Below are positions 1-8,368 of a DNA stretch of 64,000 bases, one piece after another. Each line of letters starts with the position of its first letter. The first letter of the stretch is position 1. The notes under the pieces were generated by a model. It saw nothing but the letters and a program-made list of their open reading frames with translations. It did not search any database and was not told the origin of the DNA. A program made the translations under genes and the position numbers. Origin of the DNA: Clostridium mobile (GTDB lineage: Bacteria; Bacillota; Clostridia; Clostridiales; Clostridiaceae); contig NZ_JAHLQF010000004.1 of NCBI RefSeq assembly GCF_018918285.1, positions 248,001-312,000 of the forward strand. Direction: 5' to 3'.

Positions 1-1
1 A

Positions 2-163
2 ATAGGAGGAATAGCTTATACTATTGGAGGCGTTATATATGGAACGAAATGGCCAAATATTAGTTTTAAACATTTTGGTTTTCATGAAGTATTTCATATA
101 TTCACACTTGCGGGAAGCTTTTGCCATTATTGGTTAATGGTTAGATATGTTTTATATATTTAA
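2..163 (+). CDS. Hemolysin III family protein, C-terminal fragment
   Basis: The first bases encode the last 53 residues of a protein whose start lies outside the window. The end carries the pattern G-x-x-Y, then FGFHEVFHIF, then CHYW, which is the conserved last part of the hemolysin III/YqfA (PAQR-like) family of seven-helix membrane proteins. The His residues in HEVFH and CHY match the family metal-site positions. The stop TAA is followed by an inverted repeat at 215-244. The true biochemical role of this family in bacteria is unsettled; the name does not prove haemolytic activity. Confident as to family, partial only because of the window edge. Confidence 0.75.
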   Translation: MGGIAYTIGGVIYGTKWPNISFKHFGFHEVFHIFTLAGSFCHYWLMVRYVLYI

Positions 164-214
164 AAAATGTACAACATTTTTGTAAGAACATAAAGTTGAT
201 TAAAAAGTTAAGAA

Positions 215-244
215 TTAAGAGTTGAGAGAATTCTCAACTCTTAA
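215..244. terminator. Bidirectional intrinsic terminator
   Basis: A perfect inverted repeat (TTAAGAGTTGAGA and its complement, short central loop) sits between the two convergent genes, with T-rich DNA on each side. It can end the hemolysin III transcript and the lipoate ligase transcript. Confidence 0.7.
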
Positions 245-290
245 TTTATTATAATTATCAATTAAAAAGTCTATTTCTTACTTTTACTAT

Positions 291-1298
291 TCATATTAAT
301 TTTGGAACATTTTCTATAATCATTTCTTTAACTAAATCTAATATAATCTTTCCTTTACAGGAAAACAGCTGTCTATTTTTGTCTAAAACTTCAATGATAT
401 TATCTTTATTAAATACACAGCCTTCAAGTATTTTTTCTATTATTGTAAATTCTTTTGTGTAAAGAGAATCCGTATATATCTTACATTTTTTAATTTCACT
501 ATCTTCTGCAGAAATATTGATTTCTATTTTACCCTCGCTGGTTACTCTATCTATAGAAATATGAAAATCAGGACTATCTCCATATATCCATTGAGAGCTT
601 GAGTATTTATTTGTGAGTTCATGGAGGTCTAAAACTTCTTCATCCAAATATTTTATATCATTTATCTCTCCATACTTAACTTCAAAAGCTCTTATTAGAG
701 ATTTCATAAGGGACTCTATTGTTAAGTCCTCCCTATATTCTTTTAAGTTAGCAACTCTGCTCTTTACAGAATCTATACCCTTGGAGGTTAATTTATGAGT
801 TGGTGGAGTTAATATTGCCGTAAGTTTTTCCACATCTACTTTATAAAGTAAAGTTCCATGGTGATAATATTTGTTATTATCCCAATAGAAAGCATTCCCT
901 GATATCTTCTTGCCATCTACTAAAATATCGTTTCTTCCAGAAAAACTACTTTCAATTCCCTGTTCTTTCAAAGCCTCTATTATTACTGATAATTGCTTAG
1001 ATAAATCCTCGTTTTTCTCCCCAGTTAAAAAAGTAAAATTAAGATTTCCTAAATCATGATAGACAGCTCCTCCCCCTGAGAGTCTTCTAGCTATCTTACC
1101 TTTCATATTAGAAAGTTTTTCTAAATTACATTCCTTCCAGGGATTTTGGTTTCTACCTATAACTACTGTATTTTCATTTCTCCAAAGGTATAATACCATC
1201 TCATCTTCCTCTATATTATTTAATAGGTATTCTTCTAAAGAAAGATTAAAGTATGGATTAAAGCTATTTGATATTATTACTTTTCTTTTAGATATCAA
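291..1298 (-). CDS. lplA: Lipoate--protein ligase
   Basis: Attaches lipoic acid to lysine of lipoyl domains using ATP (salvage of lipoate). The N-terminal part has the family signature RRLSGGGAVYHDLG around residues 70-85, followed by NLNFTFL, and the conserved SNNPYFNL-like start (SFNPYFNLSLEEYLL). Length of about 335 residues fits two-domain LplA. The start is uncertain: a TTG at 1298 has an AGGTGG about 11 bases upstream, inside the end of the previous gene; a GTG at 1313 would add five residues. It overlaps the end of the dihydrolipoyl dehydrogenase gene, so both are probably one operon, and that enzyme's own lipoyl domain is an obvious substrate. Confidence 0.9.
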   Translation of the reverse strand: MISKRKVIISNSFNPYFNLSLEEYLLNNIEEDEMVLYLWRNENTVVIGRNQNPWKECNLEKLSNMKGKIARRLSGGGAVYHDLGNLNFTFLTGEKNEDLSKQLSVIIEALKEQGIESSFSGRNDILVDGKKISGNAFYWDNNKYYHHGTLLYKVDVEKLTAILTPPTHKLTSKGIDSVKSRVANLKEYREDLTIESLMKSLIRAFEVKYGEINDIKYLDEEVLDLHELTNKYSSSQWIYGDSPDFHISIDRVTSEGKIEINISAEDSEIKKCKIYTDSLYTKEFTIIEKILEGCVFNKDNIIEVLDKNRQLFSCKGKIILDLVKEMIIENVPKLI

Positions 1299-2988
1299 AA
1301 TGTATAGCACCACCTGTCAATGCTAATGCAGCTTCATGTATAGCTTCTCCGGTAGTAGGATGAGCAAATATTGTTTCTTTAATTTGTTCTTCTGTAAGGT
1401 TGTTTTTAATTGCTAAAGTCAATACTCCAATTAAATCTGAAGCATGTGGTCCAACTACAGAAGCACCAACTAGAGCATTTGAATCCATATTCTTTATTAT
1501 TTTAACAAAGCCCTTTTCTTCACCATAGGTTAGTGCTTTTCCGTTAGCCATAAATGGGAACTTACCAACCTTTATATTCATTCCTTTTTCTAGAGCCAAG
1601 TTTTCTGTTATTCCCACAGTTGCAACCTCAGGTATTGTGTATACTACTCCTGGAACTGCTGAATAATCTATTTCTTTTTCTTCTCCTAAAATATTGTCTA
1701 CTGCTATCATGCCACCATGAGATGCTACATGGGCAAGCCCTATCTTATTGTTTACATCTCCTATTGCATAAATATTTTCTACATTGGTTCTTAATCTGTC
1801 ATCAACCTTTATTCCTTTTTTATTATCATTCAATTCTATTCCAACTTTTTCAATGCCTAAGCCTTCTAAATTAGGTTCTCTTCCAATGGCTACTATAACG
1901 TTATCACAAGTTACTAATTTTTCCTCTCCATTGGTTTCAAAAACAACAATAGCCTCTCCATCTTCACTGTTTTTAACACTGGTTACTTTAGATGATGTGT
2001 AGAATTTTATTCCCTTTTCTTTTCCTATAGAAACTATTTCATCAATTACATCATCATCCATTGTACAAAGTACTTTTGGCATATATTCTACTACAGTAAC
2101 ATCTACACCAAAATTAGCATATATAAATGCAAATTCCATTCCAATAACTCCACCGCCTATTACTACCATTTTGCTTGGAAGTTTTCTCATATCTAAAGCT
2201 GTAGTACTATTTAATACCTTATCGCTATCAAAACCTTCTATATTAATTTTAGAAATCTTTGAACCTGTCGCAATAATAATATTTTTTGTATTGATAGTCA
2301 CTTCTTCTCTTTTACCTTTTACAAATACTTTGTTTTTATCTATTATCTCACCAGCACCAGTGATTTTTTCTATAGAATTTTTTCCTAATAAAAAGTCTAT
2401 ACCACCTACTAATTTATCTACTATTCCATTTTTTCTATCTATAACTTTCCCCATGTCTACTGACGCTTCTGAAACCTTTATACCAAAATCTTCGCTATGC
2501 TTTATATCATTAAATACTTCTGAAGATCTCACTAAAGCCTTTGTCGGTATGCATCCAACATTTAAACATGTGCCACCTAATCTATCTTTTTCAACTAATA
2601 CAGTTTTCAGCCCTTTTTTTGCAGCATAAATGGCAGCTACATATCCTCCTGGACCAGCACCTATAACAGTTAAATCACATTCTACTTCTCTTTTTGTTGG
2701 TTTTAGCATAGAAGCAAAATAGTCCATTCCTTTAGGTTTTTGCTCAGTTTTTACTACTCCTTCTATGAGGGCAACAATATCTCCTACATTTACTTCGTCA
2801 CCTTCTTCTACCTTTAATTCCTTTAACAAACCGGAACAATTAGATTTTATTGACGCATTTCCTTTATCACATTCAACTTGTAAAATAAGGTCGCCTTCTT
2901 TTAAATCGCTCCCTACATTAGCGTTTATTTTACCTACTTTTCCCTTTTTGCTATGACCTGCTAATTTTTCTATCTTCAATTCAACCAT
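1288..2988 (-). CDS. lpdA: Dihydrolipoyl dehydrogenase with N-terminal lipoyl domain
   Basis: E3 subunit that reoxidises dihydrolipoamide with NAD+, using FAD and a redox disulfide. Residues 1-77 form a biotin/lipoyl-type domain with the modification lysine K42 in ECDKGNA. The flavoprotein part starts near residue 103 (VIGAGPGGY) and has the active disulfide GGTCLNVGC (C141, C146); the C-terminal HAHPT-type segment (FAHPTTGE) holds the catalytic His. Length of 566 residues equals a normal E3 plus one lipoyl domain. Ribosome site AGGAGG precedes the ATG. No E1/E2 genes are adjacent, so the partner complex (2-oxo acid dehydrogenase or glycine cleavage) cannot be told from here. Followed directly by lplA. 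Confidence 0.93.
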   Translation of the reverse strand: MVELKIEKLAGHSKKGKVGKINANVGSDLKEGDLILQVECDKGNASIKSNCSGLLKELKVEEGDEVNVGDIVALIEGVVKTEQKPKGMDYFASMLKPTKREVECDLTVIGAGPGGYVAAIYAAKKGLKTVLVEKDRLGGTCLNVGCIPTKALVRSSEVFNDIKHSEDFGIKVSEASVDMGKVIDRKNGIVDKLVGGIDFLLGKNSIEKITGAGEIIDKNKVFVKGKREEVTINTKNIIIATGSKISKINIEGFDSDKVLNSTTALDMRKLPSKMVVIGGGVIGMEFAFIYANFGVDVTVVEYMPKVLCTMDDDVIDEIVSIGKEKGIKFYTSSKVTSVKNSEDGEAIVVFETNGEEKLVTCDNVIVAIGREPNLEGLGIEKVGIELNDNKKGIKVDDRLRTNVENIYAIGDVNNKIGLAHVASHGGMIAVDNILGEEKEIDYSAVPGVVYTIPEVATVGITENLALEKGMNIKVGKFPFMANGKALTYGEEKGFVKIIKNMDSNALVGASVVGPHASDLIGVLTLAIKNNLTEEQIKETIFAHPTTGEAIHEAALALTGGAIHFDI

Positions 2989-3074
2989 TATTTTCCCTCC
3001 TAAAAAGAATATAACTATACCTGTGCAAGTTCATGCACAGGTATATATTTAAAATTATTTGAGATTACTTGAAA

Positions 3075-3428
3075 TTATTTAAAATCTTTTTCGAATTCAT
3101 CAATTGAATCTTTAAGAAGAGTTACTGAGTATGCCATTGCTGGACCACCACCAAAGGCAACTGCTACCATAGCTGCTTCCATTATTTCATCTCTAGTTGC
3201 ACCTGCTTCTAATGCTTTGAATACATGGAATACTATGCAATATTCACAACGGTTATATGCTGCAACTGCTACACTTATAAGCTCTTTTGTTTTAACATCT
3301 AATTTTCCTGGAGCATATGTAGTCCCTAATAAATTCATAAAAGCTTCTACATGTTCACCATTAGTAGCTCCTAAATCTTGTAATCCACCTAAAAAAGCAT
3401 TTAACATTTCTCTTGGATCTTTCTTCAT
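3075..3428 (-). CDS. Carboxymuconolactone decarboxylase / AhpD-like protein
   Basis: A 117-residue all-helical protein of the CMD superfamily. It has the AhpD-type redox motif C61-E-Y-C64 with H68 four residues later, set in a YNRCEYCIVFH helix. Such proteins are usually thiol-disulfide or peroxidase-type enzymes rather than true muconolactone decarboxylases; AhpD itself receives electrons from lipoyl E3/E2 proteins, which makes the dihydrolipoyl dehydrogenase immediately downstream a plausible partner (inference). A 22-base palindrome at 3483-3504 lies in its promoter region and resembles a second one in front of the neighbouring marR gene, so MarR control is likely. Confidence 0.85.
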   Translation of the reverse strand: MKKDPREMLNAFLGGLQDLGATNGEHVEAFMNLLGTTYAPGKLDVKTKELISVAVAAYNRCEYCIVFHVFKALEAGATRDEIMEAAMVAVAFGGGPAMAYSVTLLKDSIDEFEKDFK

Positions 3429-3482
3429 AATACCTCTTCACTCCTTATTAATTTAACTTGTTATGCTAATTGTTTACATGCC

Positions 3483-3504
3483 AATACTTGCTATAGCAAG
3501 TATT
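3483..3504. promoter_or_regulatory. Palindromic operator candidate (MarR-type) upstream of the AhpD-like gene
   Basis: A perfect 22-base palindrome, core ACTTGCTATAGCAAGT, lies 55-76 bases upstream of the AhpD-like start codon on the minus strand. Core geometry is TTG-N6-CAA, the same as in the palindrome at 4031-4050 in front of marR. Confidence 0.5.
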
Positions 3505-3514
3505 CTTATAAATA

Positions 3515-3540
3515 ATAATACCACTATAAGGTGGTATTAT
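3515..3540 (-). terminator. Stem-loop after marR
   Basis: Arms ATAATACCAC and GTGGTATTAT with a 6-base loop, 35 bases after the marR stop on the minus strand; the tail is T-rich but interrupted. Probable weak terminator separating marR from the AhpD-like gene. Confidence 0.45.
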
Positions 3541-3575
3541 CAATAGTAGTTTGTTAAAAAGTTTTCAATGTATTT

Positions 3576-4013
3576 CTACTGGTTATTTTTTGTATTTACA
3601 TTTGTTATAATCTGTTGCAATACTTCTTTAAATATCTTTAAATGTTCTTGGCTAATACCATGGATTCCCTCTCTTGAAAATTCTTCTCCGATAGGTATAA
3701 CCGCCTCCCTTTTTTCACTACCTTTCTCTGTCAAATGAAGCTTTGTTACTCTTCTGTCTTCAGTATTTTTTATCCTTTCTACAGTGCCTTCCTTCTCCAT
3801 TCTATCAATCAATCTTGCAACAGTAGATTCTTTAATATTCATCTTATCTGCTAAATCTTTTTGAGTTATTCCTTTTTCTTCTCCTATATAATAAAGGGCA
3901 ATCCATTGAACTCTTGTTATGTCATGAAGAGCTAATCTATGATTAAAAGCCTCCACAATTTCCTTCGTGCCTCTACTAGTTATAATTCCGATACAATCAT
4001 CTAAATTAAACAT
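3576..4013 (-). CDS. MarR family transcriptional regulator
   Basis: A 145-residue winged-helix repressor of the MarR type: ITQKDLADKMNIKESTVARLIDRMEKEG is the recognition-helix region and NTEDRRVTKLHLTEKG the wing. I chose the ATG at 4013, which follows AAAAAAGGAGG with six bases of spacing; a longer frame to 4046 has no ribosome site. A TTG-N6-CAA palindrome overlaps its own promoter (4031-4050), and another stands before the next gene, suggesting autoregulation and control of the AhpD-like gene. The MATE pump lies upstream on the same strand, the usual company of MarR regulators of drug or stress response. Ligand unknown. Confidence 0.9.
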   Translation of the reverse strand: MFNLDDCIGIITSRGTKEIVEAFNHRLALHDITRVQWIALYYIGEEKGITQKDLADKMNIKESTVARLIDRMEKEGTVERIKNTEDRRVTKLHLTEKGSEKREAVIPIGEEFSREGIHGISQEHLKIFKEVLQQIITNVNTKNNQ

Positions 4014-4030
4014 AAGAACCTCCTTTTTTA

Positions 4031-4050
4031 AAAATTGCTTGTACAATTTT
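4031..4050. promoter_or_regulatory. Palindromic operator candidate upstream of marR
   Basis: AAAATTG-CTTGTA-CAATTTT: 7-base arms and a 6-base centre, 18-37 bases before the marR ATG, overlapping the probable -10 region. Same TTG-N6-CAA spacing as the site at 3483-3504. Confidence 0.5.
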
Positions 4051-4150
4051 TACATAAGAATTAAGAATTAAAATTTTACATAAAAAAAGTTTTAATGTAA
4101 TTATACATAATTAATCTTCTTTAGACTACTAATAAAATTTATCCTTGAAA

Positions 4151-5539
4151 CTAATATCCGTTTGGTACGGGTAAATTTTCTTTTATTCTAACTTTTTTAT
4201 ATTTCCTGTTTAAGTATATTACAAACCATGATGTTAGAATTATTCCTTTAAGCACACTACTTAAACTTATACTCCACCATACTCCATTAAGTCCTAATAA
4301 TTTTTCAGAAGATAATATTAAAGCTGCTGGTATTCTAAGTGCTGTAAATATTATTCCTATCAATGAAGGTGGTACAGTTTTACCTAAACCATTAAAAGCT
4401 CCTGCAGTTGTAATTTCAATGCACATAAATAGCTGAGAATAAGACAATATTTTAAGGTAGTCCACACCTAATGGTATAACATGCTTCTCTGGAATAAATA
4501 AAGCGAATAAAGGCTTGGATCCAAAATAAAGTAAAAGAGTAGTACCTATTCCTAAAATGCTAGCTGCTAATAATGCCTTATAATATCCTTCGTAAATTCT
4601 ATCCCATTTTTTCGCTCCATAATTTTGTCCTACATAGGCACTTAGAGCTGTAGAAAATCCTCCAGCAGTCATCCAGGAAATCGCTTCTATTTGAGACCCT
4701 ACCTTTTGAACCGCAATAGATGCATCGCCAAAGTCCGAAACTATTCTAGCTATAATCATAGCGAATATACAAAATAGTCCATTTTGCAATGCTACAGGCA
4801 TCCCATATCTAAATACTGATTTTACACAATCAATATCAAATTTCTCTAATAGATTCACATCTTTTAATAAATCCGTCTTTTTAACTATTGTATATATAAA
4901 GCAAAATGAAACTACAAATTGCGCAAAAACTGTAGCTATGGCCGCCCCTGCTACCCCAAGCTTAGGAATAGGTCCAAAGCCAAAAATCAATACAGGATTT
5001 AAAACTATATTAACTAACAATCCTATAATATTAGTTTTAAAAGGCGTCTTACTATCTCCATATCCATTAAATATTGATGTACAAATAGGATTTATAAAAA
5101 AGAAATTTAATCCTAGCGCAGCAATTAAAAGATAGTCTTCTGCCATTTTCACAATAGAGTTTTCTCCTAAATTAAAAAATCCTATTAAACTTTTCCTAAA
5201 TATAATCAAAATTAATGCATAAACAAATCCCATTATAATATTTAGCTTTACTGTATTCTTTATATATTTTTTAGCCCTTTTAGTGTCTCCTCTACCAATG
5301 GACTGGGCTACTCCAATTTCCGCTCCTGCTTTCGACAAAAAAATGATTGAGTTAGCAAACCAAGTAAAGAAACCAGCAGTACCTACCGCTGCTACAGCCT
5401 TACTGCTTAATCTTCCTAGATACAGCATATCCGTAAGATTGTATGCCATTTGAATAAAGGATGTCCCTATAATTGGCATAGATAATTTCACTAGTGTTGT
5501 TAATATATTTCCTTCAGTTAAGTTTAATTTTTTCTCCAT
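4151..5539 (-). CDS. MATE family multidrug/cation efflux transporter
   Basis: A 462-residue polytopic membrane protein with twelve hydrophobic segments in two homologous halves. The first half opens with KLSMPIIGTSFIQMAYNLTDMLYLGRL, the typical first MATE helix, and contains VAAVGTAGF; the second half repeats the pattern near ISWMTAGGFSTALSAYVGQNYGA. MATE pumps export cationic drugs or metabolites in exchange for Na+ or H+. AGGTAAAGGAAGAT precedes the ATG. The marR gene follows about 140 bases downstream on the same strand. Substrate cannot be read from the sequence. Confidence 0.92.
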   Translation of the reverse strand: MEKKLNLTEGNILTTLVKLSMPIIGTSFIQMAYNLTDMLYLGRLSSKAVAAVGTAGFFTWFANSIIFLSKAGAEIGVAQSIGRGDTKRAKKYIKNTVKLNIIMGFVYALILIIFRKSLIGFFNLGENSIVKMAEDYLLIAALGLNFFFINPICTSIFNGYGDSKTPFKTNIIGLLVNIVLNPVLIFGFGPIPKLGVAGAAIATVFAQFVVSFCFIYTIVKKTDLLKDVNLLEKFDIDCVKSVFRYGMPVALQNGLFCIFAMIIARIVSDFGDASIAVQKVGSQIEAISWMTAGGFSTALSAYVGQNYGAKKWDRIYEGYYKALLAASILGIGTTLLLYFGSKPLFALFIPEKHVIPLGVDYLKILSYSQLFMCIEITTAGAFNGLGKTVPPSLIGIIFTALRIPAALILSSEKLLGLNGVWWSISLSSVLKGIILTSWFVIYLNRKYKKVRIKENLPVPNGY

Positions 5540-5652
5540 ATCTTCCTTTACCTCTTAATAATATTCTAAATTTACAACAAGTAATATTTTAGCACAAAAA
5601 GTCGTTAAGGGGTAAAAAAAATCATACTGCTTTTCTTACAATTACAATATGA

Positions 5653-6321
5653 TTATTTTTTTACAATATTTAATTTCCATGATGGAGTTAATTCAGCTAA
5701 GGCTATTTCTCTATAATCCTTTACTCCTTCTTTCTTTAACTGATGCATAAGCCACTCTTCATTACGTTTAATATGTATTATATTAGTATGCAAAATGGCT
5801 CCATCCATAATCAGCGGAATAGTAATTCCTTCCTCTTTAGATTTTATATTTAAATCTTTTAGCTTAACAGGACTATTCTCAGCTTTAGGAAATACTGATA
5901 CATTACCCTGCGGTTCTATTATTGCTGTATGTATCTCTGATATATTATCATACCCCTGCTGGCGAAGTAGACCTTTTAATTGGTTTAAACTTAATCCCAT
6001 ATATTTTAAAGCCTTCATATCTAACTGTCCATTTTCTATAACAATAGTTGGGAGATGTTCAAATATTGGGTTTAGTTTATTTATAATAGCCAAACGAGAA
6101 GTCAGTAGCATCAGTAATATTAATAATCCTGAACCATATACTGATTTTACAATTACTTTATCCACTAGTGGCTCTGCAGCTACGTTAGATAAAATCATGA
6201 TACCAGCAATTTCATAAGCAGTCATCTGTGCAATAGCCTTTTTAGTCAAAGTTCTTGCACAAAGATAAGTGAAGAAATATACTACTACAACTCTAAAAGT
6301 ATATATAAAAAACTGTTGCAT
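5653..6321 (-). CDS. DUF421 (YetF-like) membrane protein, copy 1
   Basis: A 222-residue protein with three N-terminal membrane helices (about residues 5-85) and a soluble C-terminal domain. The family pattern is present: RTLTKKAIAQMTAYEIAGIMILSNVAAEPLVD and later the IVIENGQLDMKALKYMGLSLNQL and HTAIIEPQGNVSVFPK segments. YetF-type proteins are common in spore-formers, function unproved. The gene lies 53 bases after a DUF4363 gene (6375-6746) on the same strand, so they form a pair. A second, differently ordered pair occurs at 9847-10951. A small stem with AATCATA/TATGATT overlaps the stop. Confidence 0.88.
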   Translation of the reverse strand: MQQFFIYTFRVVVVYFFTYLCARTLTKKAIAQMTAYEIAGIMILSNVAAEPLVDKVIVKSVYGSGLLILLMLLTSRLAIINKLNPIFEHLPTIVIENGQLDMKALKYMGLSLNQLKGLLRQQGYDNISEIHTAIIEPQGNVSVFPKAENSPVKLKDLNIKSKEEGITIPLIMDGAILHTNIIHIKRNEEWLMHQLKKEGVKDYREIALAELTPSWKLNIVKK

Positions 6322-6374
6322 ATTTAACCCTCCTTGAAATCAAATCCTCATTTATACGATAGCCATCATTTACA

Positions 6375-6746
6375 TTAAGGTCCAGAAAAGGGTCTAATTA
6401 CATAATCAATAGAATACTTAAGGGATCCTATATACTCTAAGGCCGTTTTAGATTCCTGTTGAACTGCATAATCCAATTGTCCAAATATGTAGTCAAAATT
6501 AATAAATGCCTCTGTAGCATTATTCATTTGAATTATAGGCCTTTTTTCAATATAAATTTCTTTTAACTCTTTCATACCTTTTTTGGCCTCCTGCCAATTG
6601 TCATTACTTATGCTATGCTCTATCTGTTGAAGCTTAATTTCTATATCATTTTTGGGTAAAATTTTATAAAATATAGCCCATAAACCAATAAAAGCTATAA
6701 GCCATACAAAAGCAACAATACCTCTTATATGTTTTCTATTAAACAA
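6375..6746 (-). CDS. DUF4363 membrane-anchored protein, copy 1
   Basis: A 123-residue protein with one N-terminal membrane helix (about residues 9-29: IVAFVWLIAFIGLWAIF) and an extracytoplasmic helical domain with the family pattern INDNWQEAKKGMKELKEIY-like (SNDNWQEAKKGMKELKEIY) and a second helix pair ending in LEYIGSLKYSIDYV. Family function unknown; genes of this family usually travel with DUF421 genes, as here. Located upstream of the DUF421 partner, whereas in the second copy (9847-10212) it is downstream. Confidence 0.82.
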   Translation of the reverse strand: MFNRKHIRGIVAFVWLIAFIGLWAIFYKILPKNDIEIKLQQIEHSISNDNWQEAKKGMKELKEIYIEKRPIIQMNNATEAFINFDYIFGQLDYAVQQESKTALEYIGSLKYSIDYVIRPFSGP

Positions 6747-6872
6747 TAGTATTTTACCTCACATTTAACTTTATTTTTTAACCTTATTTTAATTAAATTA
6801 ACTTGATAGAATATGATCTTATAATATATTGTGTGACATATTTGGGGATTTATACTAAAATATAATGCAATA

Positions 6873-6901
6873 AAACCGTATACACATCAGGTATACGGTT
6901 T
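6873..6901 (-). terminator. Terminator after trkH
   Basis: Eleven-base arms AAACCGTATAC / GTATACGGTTT with a 7-base loop; on the minus strand the stem is followed by TTATTGCA-type T-rich DNA. The stem core recurs at 12990-13016. Confidence 0.75.
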
Positions 6902-6916
6902 CATCTATACTTTATT

Positions 6917-8368
6917 TTATACATTTACCTTTTTCCAAAAGGTTGGAAATATCAATAATAACATTGGATATATTTCAAGTCTACCTATAATCATACATAA
7001 GGATAATACCATCTTTGATAGATCTGAAAACTGTGAGAAGTTTCCCATTGGTCCTACCATTCCAAGTCCTGGACCTATATTTCCCAAAGTAGCAGCTACA
7101 GATGTAAAGGAAGTTAACATGTCCTTTCCTTCTAATGATATTATTAAAAGAGCTATAATAAATATGAAAATATACATAAAGAAGAATGAAAGTATCTCTG
7201 TTAAAGTTTCCTCTTCAATAGATTTATTACCGAATTTAACTGTATAAACTGCTCTAGGATGTATTATCTTCAATAATTCTCTTTTCATAGCTTTAAAAAG
7301 TAGGAGTATTCTAATATTTTTTATTCCTCCACCTGTAGAGCCAGCGGATCCTCCCACAAACATTAATAATATTAATATTATCTTACTAAAAGACGGCCAT
7401 TGATTAAAATCTGTAGTAGCATATCCTGTAGTAGTTATAACTGACGCTACTTGAAATGAGGAGTGTCTCAACGCTTGTCCTAAACTCTTAAATACATTAC
7501 CATAAATATTTATTGTTATTAGAATTATTGATGTTGCAACTATTCCCATATAAAGTCTAAATTCTTCATCTTTAAAAATTGCTTTAACATTTCCTTTTAA
7601 AGCTTGGTAATATAAAGAAAAGTTTACTCCACAAGCTAGCATAAAAATTGTAATTATAATCTCTATATAAACGTTATTATATGCTCCTATACTTAAATTC
7701 TTAATAGAAAATCCTCCCGTCCCTACTGTTCCAAAGGTATGTACCAAGGAATCATATAGGGGCATGCCTGCTAGCACAAGTAGTACTACCTGAATAATAG
7801 TTATACCGAAGTATATTATATACAATATCTTAGCTGTATGTCCTAGTCTTGGAACAATCTTTCCTGGTGTTGGGCCAGGACTTTCTGCCTTCATTATCTG
7901 AAGACTTCCTTTTCCAACAGAAGGTAATAGAGCTAAGGTCATCACTAGTACTCCCATTCCTCCTGCCCAATGAGTAAAGCTTCTCCAAAACAAAATACCC
8001 TTAGGCAACCCTTCAATCTCCGTCAAAATACTTGCACCTGTCGTAGTGAACCCTGAGCTTGCTTCAAAAAAACCATCTATAAAAGAAGAGGTTACTCCAC
8101 TAAAAACAAAGGGTAGTGATCCAAAAAAAGAAATTAGTATCCACCCAATAGCAACAATAGCGAATCCATCCCTAGCGTAGATATTTTTATTTTTAGGTTT
8201 TACTGATGCTGCTAAAAATCCTACTATTAATAGTATAACTATGGTAATTATAAAAGCTCTAATATCGTAACCTTTATTTATAATAGATACAAAAAGAGAA
8301 GGAACCATTATAAAAGCTTCACATATTAATAAAATCCCCAAATTTTTTAAGACCATTCCAAAATTCAT
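6917..8368 (-). CDS. trkH: Trk/Ktr-type potassium uptake channel subunit TrkH
   Basis: Ion-conducting membrane subunit of a K+ uptake system, 483 residues, with four repeated membrane-pore-membrane units. The pore filters are visible: TTGASI near residue 110, TVGTGGFS near 215, ITTTGYAT near 310 and ATLGNIGPG near 430; each has the filter glycine. Start: the ATG at 8368 follows GGAGG by eight bases, while in-frame codons up to 8389 lack a suitable site. The gene overlaps the end of trkA by 50 bases, indicating translational coupling. With the TrkA ring it makes a nucleotide-gated K+ uptake complex. Confidence 0.93.
   Translation of the reverse strand: MNFGMVLKNLGILLICEAFIMVPSLFVSIINKGYDIRAFIITIVILLIVGFLAASVKPKNKNIYARDGFAIVAIGWILISFFGSLPFVFSGVTSSFIDGFFEASSGFTTTGASILTEIEGLPKGILFWRSFTHWAGGMGVLVMTLALLPSVGKGSLQIMKAESPGPTPGKIVPRLGHTAKILYIIYFGITIIQVVLLVLAGMPLYDSLVHTFGTVGTGGFSIKNLSIGAYNNVYIEIIITIFMLACGVNFSLYYQALKGNVKAIFKDEEFRLYMGIVATSIILITINIYGNVFKSLGQALRHSSFQVASVITTTGYATTDFNQWPSFSKIILILLMFVGGSAGSTGGGIKNIRILLLFKAMKRELLKIIHPRAVYTVKFGNKSIEEETLTEILSFFFMYIFIFIIALLIISLEGKDMLTSFTSVAATLGNIGPGLGMVGPMGNFSQFSDLSKMVLSLCMIIGRLEIYPMLLLIFPTFWKKVNV

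Noticed and set aside
2-163. True haemolysin toxin
   Set aside because: Family membership rests on a partial sequence; hemolysin III homologues are widespread membrane proteins of unclear role.
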